A program made the position numbers and the translations under genes. 64,000 nucleotides of DNA from positions 1-64,000 of the forward strand of contig CAILYI010000141.1 in the NCBI GenBank assembly GCA_903838415.1, given 5' to 3'. Shown one piece after another: positions 34,814 through 43,057 of the stretch (position 1 is the stretch's first letter; each line of letters begins with the position of its first letter). Source of the DNA: an uncultured Anaerolineae bacterium (GTDB taxonomy: Bacteria; Chloroflexota; Anaerolineae; Anaerolineales; Villigracilaceae). A model generated the notes under the pieces. That model searched no databases, was not told the origin of the DNA, and saw only the letters and a list, made by a program, of their open reading frames with translations.

Positions 34814-35201
34814 CCACTTTTTCGGGCAGCAGTTTGTAAATTACGCGTATTTCGCCTTCTCTGCGGTAGGGGTATTTCTCCTGGCCCAGATATTTGAGGG
34901 CGAGCGTGTCGATGTGTTGTTCGGCGCCTTCGTGCGTAATTTCGACAATTGTGCCGCGAATTTGGAGGTAGCGGTAAGGGTTGGCCGGGTCGGCAATGAC
35001 GACGGCGACTGCGGAACGGGCGCGCATATTGCGGTCTTTCAAACGCCCTTCGGCGGAATTGATCAAAAAATGGGTGCCATCGGTGTTGAACCAGACGGGT
35101 GTGACCTGCGGAGAGCCGTCTTTCATCAATGTGGCCAGAAATAGTAAGGGTTTTTTCTCATCGCTGATCAGATCGAGGTGAGTTTCGGGAATATTTTGCA
35201 T
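34803..35201 (-). CDS. PPOX-class F420-dependent oxidoreductase (FDOR type)
   Basis: A 132-residue split beta-barrel protein of the pyridoxamine-5'-phosphate-oxidase-like F420-dependent reductase group. Typical wording is LLFLATLMKDGSPQVTPVWF, then FLINSAEGRLKDRNMRARSAVAVVI, PYRYLQIRGTIVEI and YPYRREGEIRVIYKL. Such enzymes reduce varied substrates with F420H2. An AAGGAG site lies 7 bp before the ATG. It lies inside the F420 operon and overlaps the next gene. Confidence 0.88.
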   Translation of the reverse strand: MQNIPETHLDLISDEKKPLLFLATLMKDGSPQVTPVWFNTDGTHFLINSAEGRLKDRNMRARSAVAVVIADPANPYRYLQIRGTIVEITHEGAEQHIDTLALKYLGQEKYPYRREGEIRVIYKLLPEKVDAH

Positions 35202-35294
35202 GGTGAACTCCTTGAGTGGGGTGATTTCGGTTTCGTGTTCAACTGTATCAAACCTGCATAAGATTCCCGTTAATGGTCTTTTCAGATTCTGGAA

Positions 35295-36062
35295 TTAGCG
35301 GAACATATCCTCGTTTTTGGGGCGCAGGATTTCCTTGAGCGTTCCATCTTGAAGGGGAAAGGGAAATCCGCGCACATGCACGACCGGTGTGCCTTCGGAG
35401 GCCTGCCCCATAACCAGGCTGGCGGCGGCGGCCAATTCATCCGCCACGCCGACAACGGTGATTTGCAGGGTGTATCCGAATAAATCTTTCCAGCCGCGTT
35501 CATCCAGCAAGCCCGGCAGGCCGGAAATGCCAATCGTCACGCCGACGGTGCCAATCCGCCAGGCGCGGCCGTGCGAGTCGATAATCAGCACGCCGAGACG
35601 TTGTCCGCTGGCGGTTTCGAGTTTTTGGCGCAGTTCTGCGGCTGAGTGATCCGGGTTTTTGGGCAGGAGTAGCACCCATTCTTCCGCGGAGGTCCCATCT
35701 CCCGCCACGTTGGAGTGGTCAATTCCGGCGTTGGCGCAAACAAAACCGAGTTTGTGTTCGACAATGACCGAGCCGAAACGCGTGCGCAGGATTTCGTTGC
35801 TTTCGCGCAGGATCAGTTCCGCCACGCGTGGATCTTTTCCCGTTTTTTCTGCCAGATCCAGCGCGGCTGATGATGGGTGAATCATGGCCAGGTTGACCAA
35901 CTGGTTTTCCGCTTTGCTGACGATTTTTTGCGCCAGGACGAGGATGTCGCCGCTTTCGAGCGCCAAATCTGACTGATTGAGCGCGTGCAAGATGATCCCG
36001 GCGAGATCGTCGCCGGGTTTAATCATCGGGATTCCTTGAAGTGCCGTAATGGTTAATGCCAT
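35295..36062 (-). CDS. cofE: Coenzyme F420-0:L-glutamate ligase
   Basis: A 255-residue CofE: ITALQGIPMIKPGDDLAGII at the N-terminus, GDILVLAQKIVSKAENQLVNL, FVCANAGIDHSNVAGDG (metal/GTP site region), LGVLIIDSHGRAWRIGTVGVTIG and AAAASLVMGQASEGTPVVHVRG. It adds glutamates to F420-0 using GTP. There is no fused nitroreductase domain, unlike FbiB of actinobacteria. The start at 36062 is chosen from family alignment; no good ribosome site is visible, and an in-frame TTG lies five codons upstream. Confidence 0.92.
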   Translation of the reverse strand: MALTITALQGIPMIKPGDDLAGIILHALNQSDLALESGDILVLAQKIVSKAENQLVNLAMIHPSSAALDLAEKTGKDPRVAELILRESNEILRTRFGSVIVEHKLGFVCANAGIDHSNVAGDGTSAEEWVLLLPKNPDHSAAELRQKLETASGQRLGVLIIDSHGRAWRIGTVGVTIGISGLPGLLDERGWKDLFGYTLQITVVGVADELAAAASLVMGQASEGTPVVHVRGFPFPLQDGTLKEILRPKNEDMFR

Positions 36063-36093
36063 GGGTTGAATGCACAAAATGTAACCGGAGTGG

Positions 36094-36762
36094 TTACGCT
36101 TTCTTGACTCCTGTCATTTTGATGCCTGCGCTGGTTGAGCCATATTGTTTGTTCATGTAAATCAACAGACTGGTCAGTCCTTCAACGACGACAGAGTTTT
36201 CGATGGGGCCTGCATCCCAGCCGATCAGTCCGGCATCTTCCACGAGCTTGATCACTACGAGGCGCGCTTCCTTGGATGTTCCTGTGACCAGCACATCGCA
36301 GGGAACTTCATCGCCGTGCATGAGATGTTCGTAGGAGATGCTTTGGAAAGCATCCACGACTTCCACGCCTTCGCCGAGCACTTCACGAGCTTCCTGGGCG
36401 GCGGAACCGGCTGGCGGCATCTGCACTTTGGTCACTTTGGGCGGAACGAGCGGGACGGTGACATCGACCAGGATTTTGCCCTGCAGGGCATCTTTGATGG
36501 TCAGCAGAGTGTCTTTGTGCGCCGAATAGGGAACGGTCAGGACGGCGATTCCGGCTTGCTGTGCTGCGGAAAGGTTGTCCAGGCCCTCAACGGTGGCGCT
36601 GCCGCCCAACATTTCGGTGATTTCTGCTGCCGCGGCTTGCGCTTTTTCTGCGGCGCGCGAGCCAATGATTACTTTGTGACCGGCCTTGGCCCAGCGAAAC
36701 GCCAGCCCCTTGCCTTCTTTTCCGGTTCCGCCAAGCACGGCGATGGTGAGTTGTTCAATCAT
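36094..36762 (-). CDS. npdG: F420-dependent NADP oxidoreductase
   Basis: A 222-residue NADP-binding protein with IAVLGGTGKEGKGLAFRWAKAGHKVIIGSR at residues 7-36: a GxGxxG-like loop plus arginines for the NADP phosphate. It continues VLTVPYSAHKDTL, ILVDVTVPLVPP and a C-terminal WDAGPIENSVVVEGLTSLLI, which match Fno/NpdG. It moves hydride between F420H2 and NADP+. A clear AGGA site precedes the ATG. It lies 31 bp upstream of cofE in the same operon and gives the cell a route to regenerate F420H2. Confidence 0.92.
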   Translation of the reverse strand: MIEQLTIAVLGGTGKEGKGLAFRWAKAGHKVIIGSRAAEKAQAAAAEITEMLGGSATVEGLDNLSAAQQAGIAVLTVPYSAHKDTLLTIKDALQGKILVDVTVPLVPPKVTKVQMPPAGSAAQEAREVLGEGVEVVDAFQSISYEHLMHGDEVPCDVLVTGTSKEARLVVIKLVEDAGLIGWDAGPIENSVVVEGLTSLLIYMNKQYGSTSAGIKMTGVKKA

Positions 36763-36776
36763 GGTTTCCTCGTCTC

Positions 36777-38105
36777 TTAAAATTTTTCTTCGTAACGCTT
36801 CCAGGTTTTTGCGGCCAATTCACATGATTTGGCGGCAATTTCTTTTTCGTCCAGAGTTGTCAGCTGGCGGTCTTTCATCAGGATTTTTCCGTTGACGATG
36901 GTGGTGGTTACCATGCTGTCGCGGAAACCGAAGATGATGTGCCAGGGCAGATTCCCGGCGCTGAGCGGGGTGGGTGAGGCATAATCGACGAACATCAAGT
37001 CTGCGGCGACGCCGGTTTTGAGAATCCCCACTTCGACCGGGAAAAATGAATTCGCCAGGGCGGCGTTGTTGTAGACGGCCATCTCGGTGACGGTGTATCC
37101 GTCCATGCGGCGCGGATCGCCAGTGCTGAGTTTGTGCAGGAAGTAGGCGGCTTTCCATTCTTCCCACATGCTGTTGGAGAATCCGTCGTTGCCCAGGCAA
37201 ACCTTGATGCCTTTGGACAACATTTGCTCGACCGGCGAGACGCCGACCGCGTTGTTCATATTCGAGCGCGGCTGATGGGTGACCCAGGTGCCGTTTTCGG
37301 CCAGGATATCCATTTCGTTTTCATCGACGTGGATGCAATGGGCGGCGATGCTGTGCGAGCCCAGCAGGCCGTGTTTGTTCAGCCATTGAACCGGGCGCAT
37401 CCCGGCTTTTTTCTGGACGGAGAGTCCGTCATCTTTGCTTTCAGAGAGATGCGTGTGGAAACCGACATTTTCTCCGACTGCGGCGCGACAGAGCTCGAGG
37501 GTTTCATTCGATAAAGTCAGCGCGGCATGCAGCCCGAAAGCAGCGCCGAGCAAGGGACTTTTGGCTTTTGCGATGAAGCGCGCATTTTCTGCGATCCCGG
37601 CTTTGGCTTTTTCGGGGCCGTCGCGATCGGTGACTTCGTAACACAGCGCCGCGCGGACTCCGGCCATTTCCACCGTTTCGGCGATGACATCCAGCGAGCC
37701 GTCGATGAAGTTGGGCGAGGCGTGGTGGTCGATGAGCGTGGTGGTGCCGTGTTTGATGGCGTCAACCAGGCAGAGCAGCGCAGAATAGCGCACATCTTCT
37801 TCAGTCAGGGATTTATCCAGCGGCCACCATAACTTGTCCAGAATTTGTGAAAAGTTGGCGGGTGCGTCACCGGGAATGGCCATTCCGCGCGAGAAGGCGC
37901 CGTAGAAATGGGTGTGGGCGCAAATATTTCCGGGGAGAACCAGCTGACCATGCGCATCCAACAGCGAGGCGTTGGGGTGGCGGGTTTTGAGCTCAGCATC
38001 AGGCCCAATATCGGCGATCTTGCCGTCTTCGATATAAATCCCCCAACCAGATAAAACTCGATTTGATCTTTCCCATGTAACAAGCGTGGCATTGGTGATT
38101 AGCAT
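36777..38105 (-). CDS. ssnA: Amidohydrolase-family protein, SsnA-like
   Basis: A 442-residue metal-dependent hydrolase of the ATZ/TRZ-SsnA group. It begins LITNATLVTW with the urease-like strand, then the metal-binding HTHFYGAFSRGMAI, IKHGTTTLIDHHASP, FHTHLSESKDDG, AAHCIHVDENEMDIL and CLGNDGFSNSMWEEW, where the aspartate completes the site. The length and the FYGAFSRGMA wording match SsnA, a putative aminohydrolase found near selenium- or molybdenum-dependent purine enzymes. The substrate is not known. It opens the F420 operon here, 14 bp before npdG, after an AGGAAAC site. Confidence 0.82.
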   Translation of the reverse strand: MLITNATLVTWERSNRVLSGWGIYIEDGKIADIGPDAELKTRHPNASLLDAHGQLVLPGNICAHTHFYGAFSRGMAIPGDAPANFSQILDKLWWPLDKSLTEEDVRYSALLCLVDAIKHGTTTLIDHHASPNFIDGSLDVIAETVEMAGVRAALCYEVTDRDGPEKAKAGIAENARFIAKAKSPLLGAAFGLHAALTLSNETLELCRAAVGENVGFHTHLSESKDDGLSVQKKAGMRPVQWLNKHGLLGSHSIAAHCIHVDENEMDILAENGTWVTHQPRSNMNNAVGVSPVEQMLSKGIKVCLGNDGFSNSMWEEWKAAYFLHKLSTGDPRRMDGYTVTEMAVYNNAALANSFFPVEVGILKTGVAADLMFVDYASPTPLSAGNLPWHIIFGFRDSMVTTTIVNGKILMKDRQLTTLDEKEIAAKSCELAAKTWKRYEEKF

Positions 38106-38122
38106 AGTTTCCTCGGAAAATT

Positions 38123-38180
38123 AACGCAAAGTCTCCCGGTTGAAAAGCTTTTGTTTTCTCGCACCGGTGGACTTTGCGTT
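38123..38180. other. Long stem-loop between the NACHT gene and ssnA
   Basis: AACGCAAAGTC (38123-38133) pairs perfectly with GACTTTGCGTT (38170-38180), with an inner CCGGT/ACCGG stem (38136-38140, 38163-38167). It fills the 84-bp gap. No T-run is present. Confidence 0.5.
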
Positions 38181-38189
38181 GATGGTTTT

Positions 38190-40739
38190 TCAGCCCAGTC
38201 CAAATTGCATGGGGTCTGGCAGGGTTATCCCGCTGAGCGCCATTTCGGAAAGGACCTGGTAGACAGCTTCTTTGGTTTCGGGGTCTGCGCCAAAAAGATG
38301 CGGATACAGCGCGGCGAGCACGCCTTCGCTGGGGGTGTACCGAAGATAATTGAGGGCGGGCTGGCGGAATTCGCGGCTTTCGTCTTTGATCGCCAGCAGG
38401 AATATTTCGGTGGCCGGTTGGCCGGGGGCGACGCCCATGCCATATTTCCCGGCGAACTCGATGACCCAGGGAGTTTCTGAGGGGGTTGTCAGTTTTTTGG
38501 GAACGTGCGGGTTGATTTCGTGCCGCGCTTTGAGAATTTCGACAGCCGCATTGCGCACGACCCATTGTTCATCGTTTAACTGGATTTTTTCGAGTAATTC
38601 GGTGGCCCAGGGCTGATCCACGCGCGCCAGGCCGAAGACGATGGCGCGGCGAACCAGAATATCGGCGCTGGAAATGCCCTCACGCAGGGCTTCCTGCCCA
38701 TCGGTGGGGTGATTGGCCAGCGCTTCGGCGGCGGCCTGCCGCAGCAGTTCATCTCCGCGCAGCAGGGCGGTGGCGACGGCTTCGAGGGCCGGTTGCGTGC
38801 CAATTTCGACCAGCGCCAGGCAGGCAGCCTGCCGCGCCGCGCCAGATGAATTGTAGACCAGGGTCACCATCTCATCGACAGCTTTTGTATCGCGCAGCAT
38901 CCCGGCGCCCAGCGCGGCTAACTGGCGCAGCTCGTTTGAAGGCGCCAGCATTAATTGACGGAAAAGTGCGCCCATGCTGGGGTCTCCGCTCAAGGCAAAG
39001 GCCATGATAATCTGCGCACGCAGGCCGAGCGGGTGGTCTTCGTTTTGAAGGATTTCCACCAGCGCAGTCATTACTTCGCCACGCCAGGCGGCATCGCGCG
39101 GAGCGTCGCGCAGCAGGCGCGCGGCGATCAGCTTGGGACGCAACAAAACATGGTCTTCCTTGGTCAATAATCCGCTGACGAGGTGATTGGCATCGCCGAA
39201 GGCGGCCAGGTAGCGCAGGGTGGTGGTCTGCCCAGCCCAGGTGGGTTGTTTGAGAATCAATTCAGAAGCGCTCGTGCCGCTCAAGCCTTTTCCGGCCAGA
39301 TACCCCATAAAAACCGGGTGCGAAAAGCGCAGGTTGCTGCCGCCGTGTGTGGCTAACAGCCCGGAAATGGCCATTTTGGAGATCAGGCTGGAGCTTGCCT
39401 GAACCGCCGCGGTTTTTCTGGATTTGAGAGCCGCCCCGTCAGCTTCCCCTTCAACTCCGCCAGCTGCGGAGAGCGATGCCTCCGCTGAAGAGGGGCTCGC
39501 TTCGCTGGATTGTGCCGGTTCGAACGATTTGGTCCACTCTTTGGCGCGTTGTTTGTCGAAAATGGAAAGTTCGTTCAAACTGGTTTGCGCGCCGACTGCG
39601 AACAACGCTTCCAGTGGAGTGTTGGCAGGCATCAGGCGCCGAATATGCGCTTCGATGGCGTCCACCGGTCGAGTGCCGCGCACATCCCCGGCGAAAGCGC
39701 CCCAGACTTTTAGTGTAAATTCCAGCGGCGTCAGGCCAAAATTATCAGTGGCGAGCCACCTGTTGAGCAGAATTTCATCCACGGGTGCGGCGGTTTGCGC
39801 CCAGGCTTCCAGGGCAACATATTTCTTCCAGAGCGCGGTCCATTTTTCCAAAAAGCTTGACTGTTGATCCGCATTCCAGGGCATGAGCGCGAGCGGTGAG
39901 AACCCGAGCGCGATAATGCCATCCACGTATTCGGGCGCGCCTGTTGTGACGATGCGTGTCTTGGGATATTGACGCAGAATTACGCGCAGATAGGCGCTTA
40001 CTTCCTGCACAGCGGCTTGAGGAAGTTCGTCCACGCCATCCAGTAACAGCAGTGCGCGACCGCTGGTGAAGGCGTATTGGACAAACTTGGGAATGCGCTG
40101 CGTGTCAAATACACCGGCGGTTTGCGCCATCTTTTCAACGATGGGAGCCAGGAAGTCTTCAGCTTTTTGCGGGTTCTTGAGCGGCAGCCCCAGGTCAGCG
40201 GCGTGCAGGATGAAGGGGATGAATTCGTGCAAGGCCTGCACGGCGGGAGCCCGATTGGCAATTTGCCCGGCCAGATAAGCCAGTGCGGTGGTTTTGCCGG
40301 TGCCGGGTTGCCCCATGATGACAATATGTTTCCCGCCTGAAAGCGCTTCAGCGACCGTCAGCGTGGGCGCGCCATAAAATGCGCCGGGTTCGGGATAATT
40401 GGGTAAATATGGCAGCGCTTGTTCGACGATGTCTTGGTGCGGATGATGATTATTGGGTTCCACGAATGAAGGTGGGGCCAGCAAACGCGGCATTTCGACA
40501 ATTTCATCCAGGGCAAAGAGCGAGGCGGCCAGATGCATGCTTTGAACCTGCTTGTAGATGGTTCTGCGATGGGCATTTTCCGCTTCGGAACCGACCTGGA
40601 GCGCGCGTTCTTTTTGTCGATTGCGGTAGGATTCCAAAAAGTGTTCGAGCATCGGGCGAGCAAGTGTGACACCCCACCAGATGATGCTGGCCACGGCCAT
40701 ACCAATAAAAAAGGAAATAATATCGAAACGGAAGGTCAT
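38190..40739 (-). CDS. Membrane-anchored NACHT NTPase with HEAT repeats
   Basis: An 849-residue protein. One membrane helix at about residues 5-28 (IISFFIGMAVASIIWWGVTLA) is followed by a basic helical linker. The NACHT domain starts near 125, with Walker A G143-QPGTGKT-T151 and Walker B LLLLDGVDELP at 230-240. A winged-helix/NAIP-like middle follows; about residues 430-455 are a Ser/Ala/Glu-rich linker. From about 500 to the end are repeated two-helix HEAT units (AALGAGMLRDTKAVDEM, ALVEIGTQPALEAVA, EALANHPTDGQEAL). NACHT proteins act as ligand-triggered switches, several in anti-phage defence. Here no defence neighbours are visible. The start at 40739 begins the membrane helix; a longer frame overlaps the preceding gene. 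Confidence 0.85.
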   Translation of the reverse strand: MTFRFDIISFFIGMAVASIIWWGVTLARPMLEHFLESYRNRQKERALQVGSEAENAHRRTIYKQVQSMHLAASLFALDEIVEMPRLLAPPSFVEPNNHHPHQDIVEQALPYLPNYPEPGAFYGAPTLTVAEALSGGKHIVIMGQPGTGKTTALAYLAGQIANRAPAVQALHEFIPFILHAADLGLPLKNPQKAEDFLAPIVEKMAQTAGVFDTQRIPKFVQYAFTSGRALLLLDGVDELPQAAVQEVSAYLRVILRQYPKTRIVTTGAPEYVDGIIALGFSPLALMPWNADQQSSFLEKWTALWKKYVALEAWAQTAAPVDEILLNRWLATDNFGLTPLEFTLKVWGAFAGDVRGTRPVDAIEAHIRRLMPANTPLEALFAVGAQTSLNELSIFDKQRAKEWTKSFEPAQSSEASPSSAEASLSAAGGVEGEADGAALKSRKTAAVQASSSLISKMAISGLLATHGGSNLRFSHPVFMGYLAGKGLSGTSASELILKQPTWAGQTTTLRYLAAFGDANHLVSGLLTKEDHVLLRPKLIAARLLRDAPRDAAWRGEVMTALVEILQNEDHPLGLRAQIIMAFALSGDPSMGALFRQLMLAPSNELRQLAALGAGMLRDTKAVDEMVTLVYNSSGAARQAACLALVEIGTQPALEAVATALLRGDELLRQAAAEALANHPTDGQEALREGISSADILVRRAIVFGLARVDQPWATELLEKIQLNDEQWVVRNAAVEILKARHEINPHVPKKLTTPSETPWVIEFAGKYGMGVAPGQPATEIFLLAIKDESREFRQPALNYLRYTPSEGVLAALYPHLFGADPETKEAVYQVLSEMALSGITLPDPMQFGLG

Positions 40740-40756
40740 ATCACGGCCCTGGCGAA

Positions 40757-41458
40757 TTAGTTTGAGTATAAAATTCTGCCGCACATCGGGCAGTGGACCA
40801 ATTGATTCGATGTGCGCACGGATTGGGCATAGCCTGGGGTCAGGGATGAGCCGCAGGTATCGCAAGCATTTTCAATGACTTGAGAAACCGCCTGCCCGGA
40901 ACGTTTTTGGAGCAAGGAGTCGTACATGCTGAGAGTAGCGGCGTCGATGGCGGGGAGAACAGCCTGGCGCTGCGCGTTGAGCGTATCTGCTTCTTTTTGG
41001 AGTGTCAATTGTTCGGTTTGCAGCGTGGCATTCTCGCTGATGACTTTTCCCTGGACGGCCTCGAATTCTTTTTGGGCGAGTTCCCGTTCAGCGCGGCAGG
41101 TTTCCACGGAGATCATTCCCTCCAATTGTAGATCTTCCAACGCGCCGAGATGACGCTTAAGCGAGGCAATATCCTTTTCCAAATCCTGCAATTCTTTCGG
41201 GCTTTGGATGCGCCCGCTGTACAGGCTGGCTTCAGCCATTTCGAGTTTTATCCGCTGGCTGGCAGATTCGACCTCGGCGGACTTAAGCACTTTTTCGGCC
41301 TCGCGGAGCGCCAATTTGGCCGCATCCAATTTTCGGGAGGCGGCTTTTAATTCGGCGTTGTTTTCAAGCGTGGATTGAATGGCAGCCAGGCGCGTTGTAA
41401 CTTTGCTCAGGCGGCTGTCAATTTGTTGCAGGCGGTAAAGCGTAAGGGCGAGGCTCAT
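40757..41458 (-). CDS. Coiled-coil C4-type zinc-ribbon protein (DUF164-like)
   Basis: A 233-residue protein. Residues 1-165 form a long antiparallel coiled coil (LYRLQQIDSRLSKVTTRLAAI; GRIQSPKELQDLEKDIASLKRHLGALEDLQ), and residues 195-230 hold a zinc ribbon with CDTC and CPMC pairs. The GRIQSPKELQDLEKDI wording is typical of the C4 zinc-ribbon/CsgA-HP0958-like family, which has RNA- or protein-binding roles. The ATG lies seven bases from a TATAAT box and has no ribosome site, indicating a leaderless transcript. The NACHT gene follows after 17 bp, so the two may share a promoter. Confidence 0.83.
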   Translation of the reverse strand: MSLALTLYRLQQIDSRLSKVTTRLAAIQSTLENNAELKAASRKLDAAKLALREAEKVLKSAEVESASQRIKLEMAEASLYSGRIQSPKELQDLEKDIASLKRHLGALEDLQLEGMISVETCRAERELAQKEFEAVQGKVISENATLQTEQLTLQKEADTLNAQRQAVLPAIDAATLSMYDSLLQKRSGQAVSQVIENACDTCGSSLTPGYAQSVRTSNQLVHCPMCGRILYSN

Positions 41459-41465
41459 TGTTTGA

Positions 41466-41471
41466 ATTATA
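41466..41471 (-). promoter_or_regulatory. -10 box for the zinc-ribbon gene (leaderless)
   Basis: A perfect TATAAT on the minus strand, seven bases from the ATG at 41458. The -35 region is poor. Transcription would start at or beside the start codon. Confidence 0.5.
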
Positions 41472-41559
41472 CACGCTGCAAGCGTGGAACGCGTTTTACG
41501 TTCCTACAAAATTCAAGAATTCAAGCAATACTGGCACCTGTCTGGCGCATTGCTTGCTG

Positions 41560-43047
41560 CTACTTCGGCAGATTGTAATAGTTATAGACTGCTTCTGATA
41601 TTTTGGCGATCATGCCTGAGACTGGTTCCCAAACGGCCTGGACGGGATGGTAGACATAAATGGTAAATACGTAATTACCACTCGGCGTATAAACGATGGC
41701 CGCGTCGGAAATATTCTGGATGATGCCGCTGGGGCCGCTGATCCAGCCGTGTTTGTGAGCAATTTGTGTCCCTTCAGGTAACCCGGCTTCGATCAGCACG
41801 CCGATGCGGTCACGCTTCAAATATTCGATCATTTTCTGACAGACCGCCTGATTGATCTTATCCGGGAAGGCTGCAACCAGGCCGCCGCCGTTGCTTTGCG
41901 CGCATTGATATAAATCCGCCAGCAATGCGCCCATCTCCGCCGGGGTGGTCTGATTATAGGCGTCCGGGCTGGTGAAGACATCGGTGCGCAGGTTGGCGGG
42001 CGTGTCAAAACGCTGGAGCAGCGGCGCGCCGTCGTAGAAGAAACCGGCCAGGAAGGTGTTTGTCAAACCCAGCGCTTTCATGTCTTCAGAGACGATCAAG
42101 GGTCCGCGAATTTCGTTAATTCTGGACATGAGCGCATCAGAAGCCGGGTTTTCCGACTTGGTGATCATTTCTAGGATCAAATCCTGGATGGATTGAGGAA
42201 TATCCGGCCCGAGGTTTTTGAAAACGGAAACCAGGATGGGGATTTTAATCGTGCTGGATGCGGTAAACGCGATATCCGGGTCGACGGGAATGTCGGTGTT
42301 TTGGTTGTACCCGAAATGCATCTCATCGCCGGTTTGCAAATCCTGCAGATAAACGCCCACCACGCCGTCAAAGGGAGTCAGATCGACAATTTGCTTAATC
42401 AGGATTTCAAGGTTTTCAAGCGGCGGACGCCCCGGATTGGTACGTTGAAAAGTCAGCGCCACGGTGCGATTGACAGGGGATTTCAGCGCATCTTCGATCA
42501 GGGCCACCGCGCGATTGATGTCCAATTCCTGGCCGGAGGCGCCGGGCGCGAATGTGGCCTGACCGGGTTGCGGCACCGCCGCGATGGCGGGTTGGTCATA
42601 GCGCGAGGCGATTTCATCTTTGAGATAAACACGCAAACGATCTTCGCTCAAGCTGGAAATCAAAGGCACGTCATTGGTGATGGTTTGCCGATTCCACAAA
42701 AAGTCCCAAAATCCACCCCAAAAGGAGCTGCCAGTCCGTTGTAGATCGGCGGCTGCCAGCATTGACTCGGTATCGATTTGAAAGCCCGCCACTGCCGGGT
42801 CAAGTTGGATGATCGCGCCCGCATATTGGATTTCAACCGAAGTATTGAAAGTTTGTAACAGGCGCTGGGAGGCGGTTTGCGGGTCAATCCCACCGACGGG
42901 GACTCCGGCAATCGTCATCCCTGGCGGATAGCTGCCGCGTTCGCGGGAATAGGATGCCAGCGCAATCATCGTCAGGATAATGGCGGCGGCGATGAATATC
43001 AATGAAACCCAGCGCAAGATGAAGGAAGTATCGCGGGTAATCTTCAC
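41560..43047 (-). CDS. Class A beta-lactamase-like serine hydrolase, membrane-anchored
   Basis: A 495-residue protein. A membrane helix at about 11-31 is followed by a VanW/peptidoglycan-binding-like domain (about 40-200; YPPGMTIAGVPVGGIDPQTA). The C-terminal half is a class A beta-lactamase fold with the nucleophile motif S265-T-I-K268, an SEN triad at 298-300 in place of SDN, and HKHGW in place of KTG. The catalytic serine region is intact, but the changed KTG box makes real beta-lactam hydrolysis uncertain. A peptidoglycan-related role is more likely (inference). It ends about 100 bp before the zinc-ribbon gene and follows ctaA closely. Confidence 0.82.
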   Translation of the reverse strand: MKITRDTSFILRWVSLIFIAAAIILTMIALASYSRERGSYPPGMTIAGVPVGGIDPQTASQRLLQTFNTSVEIQYAGAIIQLDPAVAGFQIDTESMLAAADLQRTGSSFWGGFWDFLWNRQTITNDVPLISSLSEDRLRVYLKDEIASRYDQPAIAAVPQPGQATFAPGASGQELDINRAVALIEDALKSPVNRTVALTFQRTNPGRPPLENLEILIKQIVDLTPFDGVVGVYLQDLQTGDEMHFGYNQNTDIPVDPDIAFTASSTIKIPILVSVFKNLGPDIPQSIQDLILEMITKSENPASDALMSRINEIRGPLIVSEDMKALGLTNTFLAGFFYDGAPLLQRFDTPANLRTDVFTSPDAYNQTTPAEMGALLADLYQCAQSNGGGLVAAFPDKINQAVCQKMIEYLKRDRIGVLIEAGLPEGTQIAHKHGWISGPSGIIQNISDAAIVYTPSGNYVFTIYVYHPVQAVWEPVSGMIAKISEAVYNYYNLPK

Positions 43048-43057
43048 AATGCCTCCA

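Noticed and set aside
40740-40865. 42-residue N-terminal extension of the NACHT protein
   Set aside because: It overlaps the zinc-ribbon gene end and adds no domain; the membrane helix begins right after the chosen ATG.
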